From Gordionus sp. m RMFG-2023 (taxonomy: Eukaryota; Nematomorpha; Gordioida; Chordodea; Parachordodidae): a DNA stretch of 64,000 nt. Of this stretch, positions 23,650 through 43,977 are shown piece by piece. The notes beneath the pieces are model-generated. The model did not search any database and had not been told where the DNA came from. It saw only the letters and a list, made by a program, of their open reading frames with translations. A program made the translations under genes and the position numbers. The stretch is from positions 30,087,752-30,151,751 of the forward strand of contig NC_088779.1 in assembly GCF_954871325.1 (NCBI RefSeq), written 5' to 3'. Numbering within the stretch: the stretch's first letter is position 1; every line of letters begins with the position of its first letter.

Positions 23650-25857
23650 CTTTTTGCGTTTAAAAAGTATGCGTAATATAGTTGCCCCATTAATTATTGC
23701 CATGCGCTACTACCAAATGAACTATTAATTATTTAATAATACATCCTTATAAAAGTTTTTCGTTACTAAACTTTAACATCATTTTATTTTAACTCTAAAA
23801 ACATGTAAAAAAATTTTTTTTAATTAAGTTAATTTTATTTTCATGATTTTAATTGATAATTTAATAAGTTTGTTAATAAAATCATTTGTAAAACTAGTTA
23901 AATACCAAAAATATCAAAACTTAAAATAAAACTTTAAAAATAATTTATTTTTTTATTAATACATAAAAAAGGAAGGAAAGAAAGAAAGAACAAAAAAAGT
24001 GATTATTTTTAAATTTTCTGAATACAAACATTGGTAATCTAGTTTATTTTTATCATAAAATAATTTTTAACACTTTATATGAATCAGTACATCATATTCA
24101 TATATGTCACATTTATGTTGCACTTTTTATAACTATCTTTAAGATAGTCTATAATTCACTTATGTAGCTTTACCCTTTCGGATTGAATCAATTGGTCATC
24201 TTGCATGGGTTTCACAACAAATCTTGGGAATAGAAGATGAGAAACATATTCCCGGCTTACAACACATTAAATTAAAAGTTCGAAAATTGGCTGCCATCAC
24301 CATCATTTTTTTGTGCAATTCGTGACCGAAAATGAGTTAAAATTCTATCTAATAATATATCAAATTTTACTATGTTGATTACATGTAACAATCATTTAGT
24401 TATTCCATATTAATAAATAATATTTATAACCCCAGACTAGGGTTATATTCCTTGATATATTGCATACCAATGTTAACCAGAATACAACTGATTCACGTTT
24501 CTGGCACTTTTTACGCTGATTATTCCTTTACAAAATAAGCCTTTTATCATAACATTTTGCATTAATATGTGTCATATACATGTTTTTTTAGCTTAGAATA
24601 TAACGTGTTTGGTTTAAATTTAAATTAATTTCTTGAAAAAGATTTCTAGACATATTCCTGGGGGTTGAACCTACATTCCTTATCCTGACATCAATATAAT
24701 TTTTCCTGAGGGAAAGAATACTTATATAGGATAACCACCTATAAAATGTTCCAAACCCACAATTTTTGAAATTTTCAAAAGGGACCGATATAATTTTTGA
24801 TTAGCACACGTAAATTTTATAGATATGATTCTCCATTTATATCAGAGAAAGATTGTTTTAATACTATTGGCTCGTTTTCAAATAAAATTATTATTGGTTA
24901 TCTATTACTATTTCTTTCCAATTTTTTTTAGATTGCATATTTTTTTTTATCATATTCTGATTATATTTTATCTCAATTTCTCCTACCAAATCTTTTAATC
25001 TCTCTGGCGGAATAATTTTGATTGTTACTCCTCTCAATCTGATATTATCTGGTCGCAAATGTATACAATTTTACGTAACATCTACGAGAATTTTCTAAAA
25101 TCAATGCCTCTAATTGCAGCTATTTTAAATTAAAAAATAAAAAATTTTCAAGCTGACACTTAAAAGATTTGAATTTAGATATCGTCCATTTATACCATCG
25201 TTTTAAAGAAAGGAACATATAAAATAATTTCACTACCATTTATATCTTACAAAATAAACCTCTAACGCCAATATTTCTAAAGTTATAGTTTAGGAGATGA
25301 AGTATCGAAAGAATTTTTATGCTTCAAAAAATTAAATTATTTAAAAACATTAAAAATAATCCTAAATAAAGGTTTTGAAATATGTTGCTCAAATAATAAA
25401 TGACCAAAGGGTGAAAGTGCAACTTAATACCATGTCTCCAAGAAGTCCCATATCCGATTACGACAACGTTGCTTTCAGAAAAATCGAAGAGATTATTGAA
25501 GATTATTTCAATAGAACCATAGTCATACCAGGTTAATATATTATTTGCAATAATAAAAGATATGAGGATAATTTTTTTTTACATTCCTAGTGAAGTGCGA
25601 TAGATTATTTCAATTGTCCATGTAGTAAACAAAGGCCCTTACCTAGAATAAGCCCATTATAATTTTTACGAACCGCGACCGAACCAAAAAAGTAATAAAA
25701 AAACAACAAATTGCTATTTAAAAAAATTTTTTAAGAACTATATATTATCATTAAATTTCATGATTAAATAATGTATTTAATTTTATAATGCGATTTAATT
25801 AAATATTGTGGGATTTTCTAACACATATTTAGATGTTCTATTTTTAAGTGATATATC

Positions 25858-26184
25858 CAATGACATAATTTTACCTAGAACTGATGATGCATTCATAAAT
25901 AAGGCATTTTAAAGCGTTCGTTGAATCCAAGTCCCGCCATTTTGGTTAATCCATATAGTAATTATTCTCGTGTTAATAAGTACTATTAAATTTATAACTT
26001 GCTTCCTGATTATCTCGGTGATCAGGCAATTCTTTAATAACTTGCATCAGACATAGGAATAAATTAGCCCTCATTTAATATTTTTAATAAGGATACAGGT
26101 AATCAAAATGATGTCCGCAGCTGTTTTCATTGAAGTAACACTTTTAATGAATGCATCGTTTGTTCTAGGTATTATTATGTGCCA
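25858..26184. mobile_element. MITE-c in intron 8 of copy 2
   Basis: Inverted ends CCAATGACATAATTTTACCT and AGGTATTATTATGTGCCATTGG, with internal CCCGCCATTTTGG. Orthologous to the copies at 37845 and 50950, so it was present before the locus was duplicated. Confidence 0.7.
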
Positions 26185-26584
26185 TTGGATATGTCTTAAA
26201 TTTTCATCATGCGTATTTTAATATTTCTTTGATTAAAATAGTTAATATCGTTTTTAATGTATCTATCTATATATGATATCAATATTTTAAAAAAGTTCTT
26301 ACACTAAAAATAAATAACCTTTAATAATTCTTCTAAAAGTCAGTGATCTAAATCCAGCTTAAAATTTAGGCAGTTGAAACCCTTATAGCATCGAAACCTA
26401 TTTTTTTTGTAATTGAACTGTAATCACCCGGCAGTTTTATGGATAATGCTTAGCACTTTGTATATATAGATATTATGAAAAAAAGTTACTTTTTTTAATA
26501 TTACTAGTAGCATATAATATAATTAAATTTCTTTTCAGAATAAAATAAACTCTTGGACGTTTTGAATTATCTATTAGTATTAAG

Positions 26585-26720
26585 CAGAGTTGTTGAAGCA
26601 TCTAGATATAAAAATGTATTTGTATCTCGTTACATTTTAAAAATTGTACTTGTATGATAACTCTTTAGACGTTTTATTTTTATTTCTAGATCCATTCAAA
26701 AAGTATCTTTTAACTACTCT
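26585..26720. mobile_element. MITE-a, decayed, intron 8 of copy 2
   Basis: Starts CAGAGTTGTTGAAGCATCTAG and ends TTTTAACTACTCTAG. Same intron position as in copies 3 and 5; more diverged than the 21360 copy. Confidence 0.7.
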
Positions 26721-27479
26721 AGTTTTAGATATAAATACTCTCCCCCCCCCCCATTATTCATTTTTCGAGATCAAACTTTAGATATATATAATGATTTTTT
26801 ATTAGCGATCTTTATCGGTGACACGGATTCTAAGCATTTTTCCAGAATCGTCGATAATGTATACCAATTCTCTCCTCTAAAAATAAACATGGATGATGAT
26901 ATATCAAGAGTACACGGTATCAACGAAAGAACTTCCGTCGTCCATTTTTACAATTGCGTTAAATTTTATTATAATTTGATCGATTTTGTGTCTGAGGGGT
27001 TGGAAGATGATACAAAAGTTTCAAAAATGGCGGCTAAAAATGTTAAAACGGTTTCAAAGGACTCGGCTAAAAACGGGAAATCGATTTCAAAGGAAACGGA
27101 TAAAAAAGGGAAAAATATTAAACCGAAAGAGAAATAATATTATCGCCATTGGTCAAAATAATAATTATTTATATATTTTTTTAAAATATATATTTAATTT
27201 GTATCGGTGTCGCTAAATTTGTGTTTAGATTTATACATTTATCAATAAAAAATATAGTGATGGAAATAAATTATGTAGTCATCCCAGTTATGTTTTGGTA
27301 ACAAGTCATTTAGAAACAATATAATAAAAATTAAGCGAACCTATGCTAGATAGGCTCTGGGTGCGGTTTCTATAGGAGGGATGTTTTCGGTTAATTCCTC
27401 TTCCTTAATTTGTCACTGTTCTTAGGGCTCCGCGAGTTCTTCTTCCACTTCTGGTTTCCGGTTTTTATTTAAGAAATAT

Positions 27480-28402
27480 TTTTTTAAAGGTTTATAAAAT
27501 TTTAAAATTCTATCGACAGGGTATTAGGAACATATCGCAACCAAAATTGTGCTGACTCAATTCTATAAATACATTTTGTTTTCACCAAATTCACTGAGGC
27601 ATATCAGATCAGATGACATGTAATTTATTGATAATCTCGTATCTGCTGCCATTATATGGTTAGCTCTGTCTTTGGATTTTTCACTATTTGAGGAGAAAAA
27701 ATTTAATAGTTTTATTGAAACGACCTTAATTTTGTTAAAATAGCGGAGGATCAAGGTATTAAAATATTTCCCTTATTAGATGCATCTGTTAGAATTGCAT
27801 ATGTATGCTCATCTTTCAAATCGTCATGAATTGACTTCCTGGATTTAGGTATCTCTGTGAATGTTGTACTACAAGATAGGTGATTACAATTGCCGCAACT
27901 GTAGTTGCATCTGTATTATTTCTTATTTTAGAGTACCTTATTATGTATTTAAACTTGATAACTGATAATTAAGGCGTCTATCCCTATAATGTTATACACA
28001 CACACGTTAGATTTCCAATTGCGGTCGTTTTGCGGGACATTCGCATAATATATTTTTAATTGTAAAATTAAAATCAATATTTTTAATAGAATTTTATCTT
28101 GTTTACATACTTTTATATTTAAAGATCGTTGGTTTTTTATATTATAAATTATTATATTTTAATAAATCAGGATGTTATTTTATTTTATAAAATAGTTACC
28201 GACTTTGTATTTATATAAACTAAATAAAAAATAACAAGCGGATAATTAAGTCAATTCAAAATCCCGGCTGGCCAGCGAAAAAATTTATTTTAGCAATTTT
28301 TATAGTTACCGCAATTTTCATATTTCTCCCGCATAATACCAAATTTCTCCCGCAATTTTCATATTTCTCCCGCAATTTAAAAATTTTGATCTGGCAACCC
28401 AA
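27480..28402 (-). mobile_element. hAT transposon remnant 1 (5' part)
   Basis: Minus-strand coding trace at 27563-27754 (KLLNFFSSNSEKSKDRAN) plus a terminal region with repeated CTCCCGCAATTTTCATA motifs and TCTGGCAACCCAA at the end. GTCCTATC follows at 28403-28410. It runs in the same orientation as 33360-34437 and shares long stretches with it (ATTTCCAATTGCGGT, TTTTGCGGGA). Frames are broken, so it is a dead fragment of an autonomous hAT. Confidence 0.65.
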
Positions 28403-28410
28403 GTCCTATC

Positions 28411-28935
28411 TAAGATTCTCAGCAAGTCAAGCCCATGGTTTCAATAGTAATATAGGATAAGGAGGAAGATATCTTTATAACTCAAATGAATGAAATAGGT
28501 CTCTGATTAATCATTTATTATTCGTAATAATCCTTCCATAGATAAGAACTTATCCTCCCTTTATGAAAAGCGAATACAAAATTTATTAATTTAAAAATAT
28601 ATATAATATATTAATATATTAATATTATGGAAAGTCTTTAAATGTTTTTCCATTGCAAATATTTTTATGTGGTTCGGGTCAAAATTCTTTTATAAAAATG
28701 GCGAGATCAGATGGTGGAGAGGGGTGGGGGAGGGGTGTGGGTATGTTTGCAGGTTTCTCTAATATAAAAAATGCTTAAAACCATTCAAAATAATCACGTG
28801 AAATAAATTACTTGTGGAATAACTGACATTTTACGGAATGAAAATTTATCTATTTCCGGGAAAAGGAATTAGCACATCGAACTAAAATAATTTACCATAA
28901 TAACCTCGACCCTCCTCCTACCCGAACTTGCTTTT
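28411..28935 (+). repeat. Downstream flank shared with copy 5
   Basis: From TAAGATTCTCAGCAAGTCAAG through GGCGAGATCAGATGGTGGAG to TTTATCTATTTCCGGGAAAAGG it matches 53291-53800 in the same orientation. This is part of the duplicated locus, not a separate gene. Confidence 0.8.
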
Positions 28936-28975
28936 TACATATAAAAGTATCCTAACATTTTGAAAATATTTTTCA

Positions 28976-29150
28976 AAAATGAATGGCAGAGGTATATTTA
29001 GGAATGATTTCACATGTAGGAAATCTGTTACATGCTGTTAATGTGTAGTTGCAATAAGAAGAATCTTAACAAAAATTCACAAAATTATGCTGCAGATGTG
29101 TTCATCTTTACAGTTAAAAATTGACAATAAATTTTATGGTGCCATTGCTA
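28976..29150 (+). mobile_element. hAT transposase fragment, inverted
   Basis: Plus-strand trace MAEVYLGMISHVGNLLHAV matches the minus-strand MAESYLGLVSHVGNILRAI at 33317-33240, and 29067-29140 is the reverse complement of about 29713-29800. So the same transposase segment occurs twice in opposite directions. Confidence 0.6.
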
Positions 29151-29154
29151 ATAT

Positions 29155-29815
29155 TTAATTATATTTTATTTGAGATTTAATTAATAGAACTAAATGTTTA
29201 CGGTCGTTATTGAGATATTTATAATATTCCTGGCATGACATATTATATATTTGTTTAACCATTAGCTCGGCCTCTAATGTTGTTAAAGCAATCCAATTTC
29301 TCTCCTTTTTCCAGGCAGTCCATACGCTCAGATGAGGCATTAGAATGAGGTAAGGAGAAGGCATACTCGCATATTTTTTCAAGCATGGGGATTTATCGTT
29401 ATTACGAAAAAATTCTACCTATTTCTCCTCTTAGACCATCTAACTTTAAGTATATTGGCGAATCATAAGAAATAATGAGAATTACAATCTCCTCAAACAA
29501 GGTATCAATGTCTTTTAGTATTTTTAATATATTTATTAAATTATAAAAACCATCAATTGATAGTTCTTCCAAGGTCATAATATTTATACATTTGTAAATA
29601 GAGTTATTAAAATCAAATTTTGATTGTAAATATTCTAAAATTGTCTTAATAAAAATATCTGCTTCAGTTAAAAATTTATTAATTTAAGTATTATTTGAAC
29701 ATTTAGTATAATATTTTTAACAATAACGCCATAAAATTTATTATCAATTTTTAACTGTAGAGATGAACTGAGCTGTAGCATGATTTTGTGAATCTTTTTT
29801 ATAAAGTATACTCTC
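29155..29815 (-). mobile_element. hAT transposase C-terminal part (pseudogenised)
   Basis: The minus-strand frame at 29155-29382 reads MPHLSVWTAWKKERNWIALT then TLEAELMVKQIYNMSCQEYY. This fits the hAT dimerisation region (usual form LPHSSA-x-VER-x-FS ... RN-x-L ... LE-x-LL-x-VKQ). It belongs with the N-terminal part at 33240-34437; the fossil retroelement lies between the two halves. Confidence 0.6.
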
Positions 29816-32800
29816 AACTGTATCCTGCTAACATTTCCCTTTCCTAGGGAAATGTGGATACAGTCGGATGCCTTGGCCTTTATGGCTTAAGCATCCCAAG
29901 GCTTTTATTTCTTAAATCAAAACAAAGTATATAGATTATCTTGAATAAATTGTGGGTACAACGTTTACCAATACAAGATATAATACGAAAATAAACAATA
30001 ATGGTGTATAACGCTAAATAATAATATATTTATATAAATAAATATGCGCAGATGAATCGTTCTAATTTGTATTCATTATTCTTTGGTTTTGATTTGATTT
30101 GAGGTTGTTGCCTTGTTTATAATTCAGAGCTATGAATGCTCAGTTGTTCTAGAGTCAGCGGTAATGGTTGTTGACCCTAACGATAAGTTTGATCCTAACG
30201 ATAAGTTTGATATTAGCGACGGTGTTCTGATTGTTGACTCGTTTCCGAATAGGGAGGTCTCCTCGTCATGTAACATCATGGGTCCCGTGAGTGGTGGTCC
30301 TTCGAAGAGATTTCGGTTACTCGTATCTCCTATCCATGGTTCTTGATGGCTCATCCGCAGGGTTTTCGTCTGTGGGGATCCATCGGATATTTTGTGATAG
30401 TGCCGTGAAGTCTTGGTAATCCCTAACTTGAAGAGCATACTTGTGATTACTATTTCCAGTGATGGTGACCTGGAACCTCCTTTCCGTAGGGAGTAGTATG
30501 CAACGGTAGAGTCTGTGTAGATGAGTGGGTACTTGGTTGTCCTTGTTGATGGCTAATAGCGTTCCCACGCCTACAGCTAGTATTTCTTTGGCGTTAATAT
30601 GCTGTATTGCGTGCATTGGCACATTGAGGAGGAGCGCTGCTTCTGTGTATGATATGGACATATCTTGGTAGCCCCAAAACGATATACCCAATATGTGAGT
30701 CCGATGCATCGGTGTATACTGGATTTACTGCGGCGTATCGTATTCGTAGGGGACATTCCAGAGGCCGTTATTATAACTTCGGCTTTTCTGAATGCTAAAT
30801 ATGTGTCGACCAGCGGGGCTAGTTGTCCTTCCATTAGGGTAATGTAGTAGGGCGAGAAGAGTCTAGACATGCCGGTGATCGTATACGCAAAATGGTTCAC
30901 CACTCCTAACACTTTCGCTGCTAAAATTCTGCCTATTTCCAGATGTTGGTAAGAGTGTCTTCTGAAAATTGCGAGGCATCACGTTAGTCTTCTTCGTGTG
31001 GTGTTGTCAGCATTCAAGGTTTTATTTTCCAGGTTTATGGGGACTCCTAAGTATGTTATGAACGGCGTGGGATCTATACCAATTTATCCTGGGATATTTC
31101 GAGGCCCCAGCCTTCCAGAGTGCATCTAAGTGATCTGGTGGACCACTTTACATCGTTTTCATTATCCCCGTATATTAGAATATCGTCTAGGTATACGTTG
31201 TAACTGGCTCGTCTTACTGTTTTTGCATATGCGTCTAGGATAATAGACTGAAGACATTACGGGCTGAATGATGCACCCATCTGGAGGACTTTGTATGCGT
31301 AGTAAGTTCCGTGTATTTTGAACCCGAAGAACTTTCGCACTTGTTCTGCTAACGGTATCGAAAAGAATGCGGATTTGATATCTATTTTACATGCATATTT
31401 CGCTTCGTTTAACTTGATGGACATCAGTGGAATGGATTTTAGCTTAAACGGCTAGTGTAAGAAATTCTTTGATGTCTCGGAGAAGTCACTGATGACTCTT
31501 GGCGTGCCGTTTGCCTTGGGGATAACGTATAATGGTGAGCAGATTTGACTGCTATCTGTTTCTATAACGATATCGGCGGCTATCATTTGCTGAACGATTC
31601 CATAGTATCGTTCGGAAATGGCGTGGCTGTTTCTATGTGTAAAGTAGTGTCCCTCATTGCTGTTTATTCTTAGGGTGTCTAATCTAGGTCTGAAGCCACG
31701 GGCGGCAACGCGTCTCGTGAAGTTTGACATTAGTGGACCGGGAGTCAGCCTTGCTCTACTAATGTCAAGTTTTGGGTCATTCCTCAGCTGTTCGTCCGTA
31801 AAAGTCGCATGCGAATTCACCCCAGTTATTCCATTCAAGATACCTGGTAAGTTGGGAATTGCTGTTGACCCTACCTGGGGCATACCAGAATCATCTCCCT
31901 CACTGAAGATTGCGTCTTCAAGTCCGGAGATGATGGACGTTGCTTCGGGATCGCCGTCACTGCTAGATTCCCATGTCATGGTTGATGTGTTTGGTAACCA
32001 CCATTCGGGGATTCCTGAATCTTCGGAACGAAACGATGGAATATCGGAGTTTGATCTAGCAGGTTGATTGGCCGGTATTTGCTCGGGGGCCGACGGGGGA
32101 TGATTATTGTTGTTATTTTCGTCATCCGAGCTAATACCTTCGTCAGGAGAGAACAGCTGATGCCTCAATTCCTTAGGTAAAGATTTACCCTTTTTAGCCA
32201 ATCTGGAAATTAAGCTGCGTCTCCTCTTATGACCGGTGAGCCGTTGTCCGGTCGCATGATCCCCGTAGGTTCATACGTAGGTAGCCCTAAAAAGGGCTGT
32301 TGGGTATTGGGTGGCCCTGAAAAGGGCCTTTGGTATTAGGGGAGGGGGGGTTAGTAGATAGCATAGAAGGAAGAAATAGATTGTTATTTGTGGCGTTATC
32401 GTTTCTATTTCCTTTTCTTGCCCCTGGTGGTGGGCGCTTCCTTTCTTTCCGGGCGCCGCCTGTAAGACGTAGAGGGGCCTGCACGGCCCCTGCTCCAAAA
32501 GGGCTCTTTGGCTAATTTGATCTCCTCTGAATCTAGGAATTTTTCCTGGTAGGAAGTATCGTTGAGACGCGCTGTGTCCTATCCCCAGTGTATTGCCAGA
32601 CCCAGTATGCGAACCCTTCTGGTTATTGAGTCGATGATTCCTGGTTCTGTGTTTACCGAAATTAGGTCCACGACTTCCTTGAGGTGTTTGAGCTCATGGC
32701 GGTCTCTTTCGCTAGCCTTGCATCGGGGCTCGAGGAGGTCAGTTGATACGCCTGTCCAAACTCTTGTATGCTTGGCTACTTTCTCCTCGATGGTTAGTGG

Positions 32801-33249
32801 TGCCCTGACAGTTGGCAAGGGGCTGGTGATGGCGCTGTGCTTCGTCTGGCTGTTTGGTCCAGAAATGGCGTAGAGGTATAGTTACTTCTTACCGAAGGCG
32901 ATCGTCTTCTACCGCTTGTTTCAGTTTAGCATTCGGGTTGACATGGTTTCCATTTATTGGGAAATCTGTTGTATTGCCAAGGTGATCGCTGCGGCTCCAT
33001 CTGCCGGCAGCTTAACCGAATTGTCCGGTGTAAGTAAATTCGGCGGGGGCTGACTAGGCGCCCCATCCTGTGTTTGATTTTGTTGGGATCTTAGTTGGCC
33101 AACCATAATTACAGGATATAATAAAACAAAGTATATAGATTATCTTGAATAAATTTGGGTACAACTTTCCAATACAAGATAAATACGAAAATAAACAATA
33201 ATGGTGTATAACACTAATAATAATATATTTATATAGATAAATATGCTGC
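29816..33249 (-). mobile_element. Fossil retroelement with reverse transcriptase (LTR or DIRS-like), nested in a hAT
   Basis: Minus-strand element. In order it holds a Gag-like or leader region (about 32900-32200), a reverse-transcriptase region with a YLDD catalytic box (about 32200-30900), and an RNase H-like part with ENPADEPSR (about 30700-30300). Direct repeats of about 125 bp lie near its ends (about 29925-30045 and 33118-33247), with about 110 bp more outside the left one, a layout compatible with short LTRs or split direct repeats. The flanks are two halves of a hAT transposase. It is broken, with several disruptions; the repeats differ by small changes, suggesting moderate age. Confidence 0.7.
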
Positions 33250-34437
33250 AACTGAATATTAATTGCACGAAGTATATTTCCTACATGTGAAACCAATCCC
33301 AAATATGATTCTGCCATTTCATACTCGAAAAATATTTCTATTTAGGACTAAAATCTTTATTTAAATTTTTTTAAGGGTTTGTAAAATTCTAAAATTCTAT
33401 CGATGGCAGGTATTAATGACAACCACTTGATAGGTATATATCGCAACAACTCACGCCATTCTAAGTCAGACCACTTCACCACTCTTTTAACTCATTAACT
33501 CTTTTGGTTCATGAACTAAATTCGTTAAAACATTTCATCACAATTATTTCGACATCCACAAATAGTACATTCATTGCCTTCTTGCAAGAATTATGTAGTA
33601 TATGGCATATACAGCCAATTGGTATTAATTCATTATTGTGCTGCCTCAATTCGATAACTTCGGTGTTTTGTAAAATTTACAGAGGCATTATCAGTGCAGA
33701 AAGCTGACATGCAAATCATTGATAACCCTGGATCAGCTATATTTACCATTATGTGGCTAGCTACATCGTTGGATTTTTCACTATCCGAGGAAAAAATTTA
33801 ACAGTTTTATGGAAATGTTCTTATTCTTGTTGAAATAGAGAAGGATCAAGGGAAATGTATTAATATTTCCCTTATTAGATGCATCTGTTAGAATTGATTA
33901 TGGATGCCCATCTTTCAAATAGTCTAGAATTGACCTCTAGGATTCAGGTACTAAAACGCTTGTGATAGCCTTGCTCATTTTTGTTCCGTCACAAATAAGG
34001 TTTGCACTTATATTGGAGTCGTTAAATATCATGAGAAGAAGATATGACGCACATTGTGATGATAACTCTGTGAATGTTGAACTACATGATAGATGTAGAC
34101 GTTCCACAAATGTAGTTGCATCTGTTTTATTTATTATTATTAGAGAATATTTTTGTATTGCAATCAATGTTGATATACTCCCCTAAACTGAGTTATATGA
34201 ATGAAGTGATGTTGATTTATTATTGGATAAAAAATGGACATATTTAAAATTATTTTAAAAATATAAAAATAATCGATTAATGTCTCTCAAAATTATTATT
34301 TATATATTTAAAAATGTTATATACTAAAAAATAAAAATGAGATTTCCAATTGCGGTAGTTTTGCGGGAGAGATGTATGCGTGTAAACTAAAAAATTGCAG
34401 GAGTCTCCCGCTGATGGGGGGAGACATGGCAACCCTG
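33240..34437 (-). mobile_element. hAT transposon remnant 2 (5' end and N-terminal part)
   Basis: The terminus reads CAGGGTTGCCATGTCTCCC on the minus strand, flanked by GTCCTATC (34438-34445 in reverse complement). The minus-strand frame at 33937-34167 includes DSNISANLICDGTKMSKAI, like the DS-x-IA-x-x-x-x-CGRTK segment of many hAT transposases; 33240-33317 gives ESYLGLVSHVGNILRAINIQ. It continues beyond the nested retroelement at 29815-29155. Frames are interrupted. Confidence 0.65.
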
Positions 34438-35456
34438 GATAGGACAAATATATTTAAATCATAGAATATTCTTCATTCGACTCAACAATTAACATATGAT
34501 TTTTGAATTCTTCAAAACTACAAACCTACCCTAAAAAGCTTTTCAGTTACTCTCATAGTTTCAAATCAAATAAGATGTCATTTTAAAGAAATATTTTATA
34601 TTCCATAGTTCTACAACGAAAATGTTACAAAATTATTTGGCCCAAAATTTTAAAATATTATAATTATTTATGGGATTAAGAGTTAAGAATCAGTTTTTTC
34701 GAATAAATATTTTAGCCGACATCCGCAATTTTTTTTGGCATTGAGGTTGAGGGATTTGCCGCTCCCCTCCCCCACTTCCCTATCTTTCCCGCTGTATATG
34801 CGAATGAATATCGTTTTTAAATAGTAATACAGTAGAAATAAAAAATAAAACCAAGGGGATACGAAACTTCCCAAATTGCAATAATGATGCACGTGATTGG
34901 CAACATTGTACGGGTTGTTTTTTGGAATTATAAATTTTTTAAAAACCTATATAATTTCTCTGCATTCAAAATAACTTAAATAACAGTTTCGGGAGGTTTG
35001 GCGCGCGATTCCCACGTCAACCCCAATCTCGTCATCTATTCAGCTTTGAAAAGAAAGGCTGCATATGTTTTTTAAAAGTAGCTATATTTCTTAAGAGATA
35101 CACTATGGGACTAAAAAACGAGTTTATATTTAAATATTATATTTTAAAAGCAACTATATTTCTAAAGAGATACAACTATGTGACTAAGAAACAAGTACAA
35201 ACATTATTTTTAAAAGTAACTATATTTCTAGGAAACACCTCTCCCAAAATTTATAAGAAGCCTAGAAACCTCAACCAGAGCCGATCTAGCAATTGTTTCT
35301 AAGTGACTCGTTACATGAAACATAAACTGGGATTGACTAAATTGTTTATTTCTATCAATTTTTTTTTCTTTTTTTTTTGATTAATGTAATAAATCTAAAC
35401 AAAAACAAATTTAGCGACTATAGAATTAAATATATATTTACAAATTAGACTATATA

Positions 35457-43352
<7,896 letters not shown>

Positions 43353-43560
43353 TATTTTGTATTTATTAAATATTTATTTATTTCAAAAACTTTATTATCA
43401 TAATATCTTTAAAACATTAAAATAATTTAAATCATTAAAGTATACAAAAAACCATTAAAAAAAATATTAAAAATCTTTTTTAAGAAAAAAAATTTAATAA
43501 ATTTTATAGAATATTTCTAAAAAATAAATATTTTTCGTTAAAAGTAACTTATAAAGTGCT
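43353..43560 (-). promoter_or_regulatory. Conserved 5' flank of copy 3
   Basis: The sequence upstream of the ATG is conserved with 46085-46293, 55705-55939, 44716-44830 and 20440-20605. Motifs read in gene direction: AATGATTTAAATTATTTTAA, TTTAAAGATAT and AATAAATACAAAATA before the ATG. Promoter function is inferred. Confidence 0.45.
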
Positions 43561-43639
43561 AAAATTTATGTAAAATGTTTTATAAACGAGTTGATTATTA
43601 CTTTCTATATTATAAGTTCAATCCTGTTACAGTTAGTCT

Positions 43640-43870
43640 TGTTAAGCGACTCGTTTTGAGTTGAATTCTTTAATAACGGCTAACTCAATATTTCATCCAG
43701 AAAAATTTTTAACAAAGCCCTGTAGATTTTGCTCATAAAGGAACAAATGGTTTAAGACTTGTATTATCGAAAGCTCGAGGTTGTAGGTATAATATTTTTT
43801 TTGGCTAAAGTATCGAGTTAACTGTTTTAAATTAAACTGGCTCAAAATGATCCAGTTTAACAACACCCGT
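43640..43870. mobile_element. MITE-b upstream of copy 3
   Basis: AACGGCTAACTCAATATTTC on the left, GTATCGAGTTAACTGTTT on the right. Mirror copy upstream of copy 5 at 45570-45797. Confidence 0.65.
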
Positions 43871-43977
43871 TACGTCGAAAAATATAGTTTTCGAAAAATT
43901 TAAAGTAACGAATACTTTTTGCGTTACACGGTTACTCAAAAAAACGCTCTTTTAAAAATAAGGATTTGGTAATTTTT

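Larger units (their letters stand above)
22009..27137 (+). pseudogene. PM20D1-like peptidase copy 2, 5'-truncated and broken
   Basis: Homologous blocks: partial exon 3 22009-22101, exon 4 22211-22502, exon 5 22698-22753, exon 6 22822-23074, exon 7 23249-23392, exon 8 25372-25531, exon 9 26806-27137. Exons 1, 2 and half of 3 are missing. Exon 3 has an in-frame TAA, the exon 4 acceptor reads GG instead of AG, exon 4 has a stop (ATA CTT TAA), and exons 5, 6 and 7 are 11, 11 and 7 bases shorter than in intact copies. Exons 8 and 9 remain open, including the RVHGINERTS metal-histidine motif and a three-unit lysine-rich 11-residue tail ending at KPKEK. Closest to copies 3 and 5. Not expected to make a peptidase. 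Confidence 0.9.

Noticed and set aside
23455-23703. Frame encoding a long RREEK repeat
   Set aside because: It is the reverse reading of a (TTCTC)n microsatellite in an intron of a broken gene.
30113-30346. Plus-strand frame with VDPNDKFDPNDKFD
   Set aside because: Antisense to the fossil retroelement; the repeat comes from a short tandem duplication there.
35105-35302. 65-residue frame present identically at 52429-52626
   Set aside because: The identity reflects the palindrome arms. The frame is antisense to the gene's 3' flank, AT-rich and has no supporting motif.
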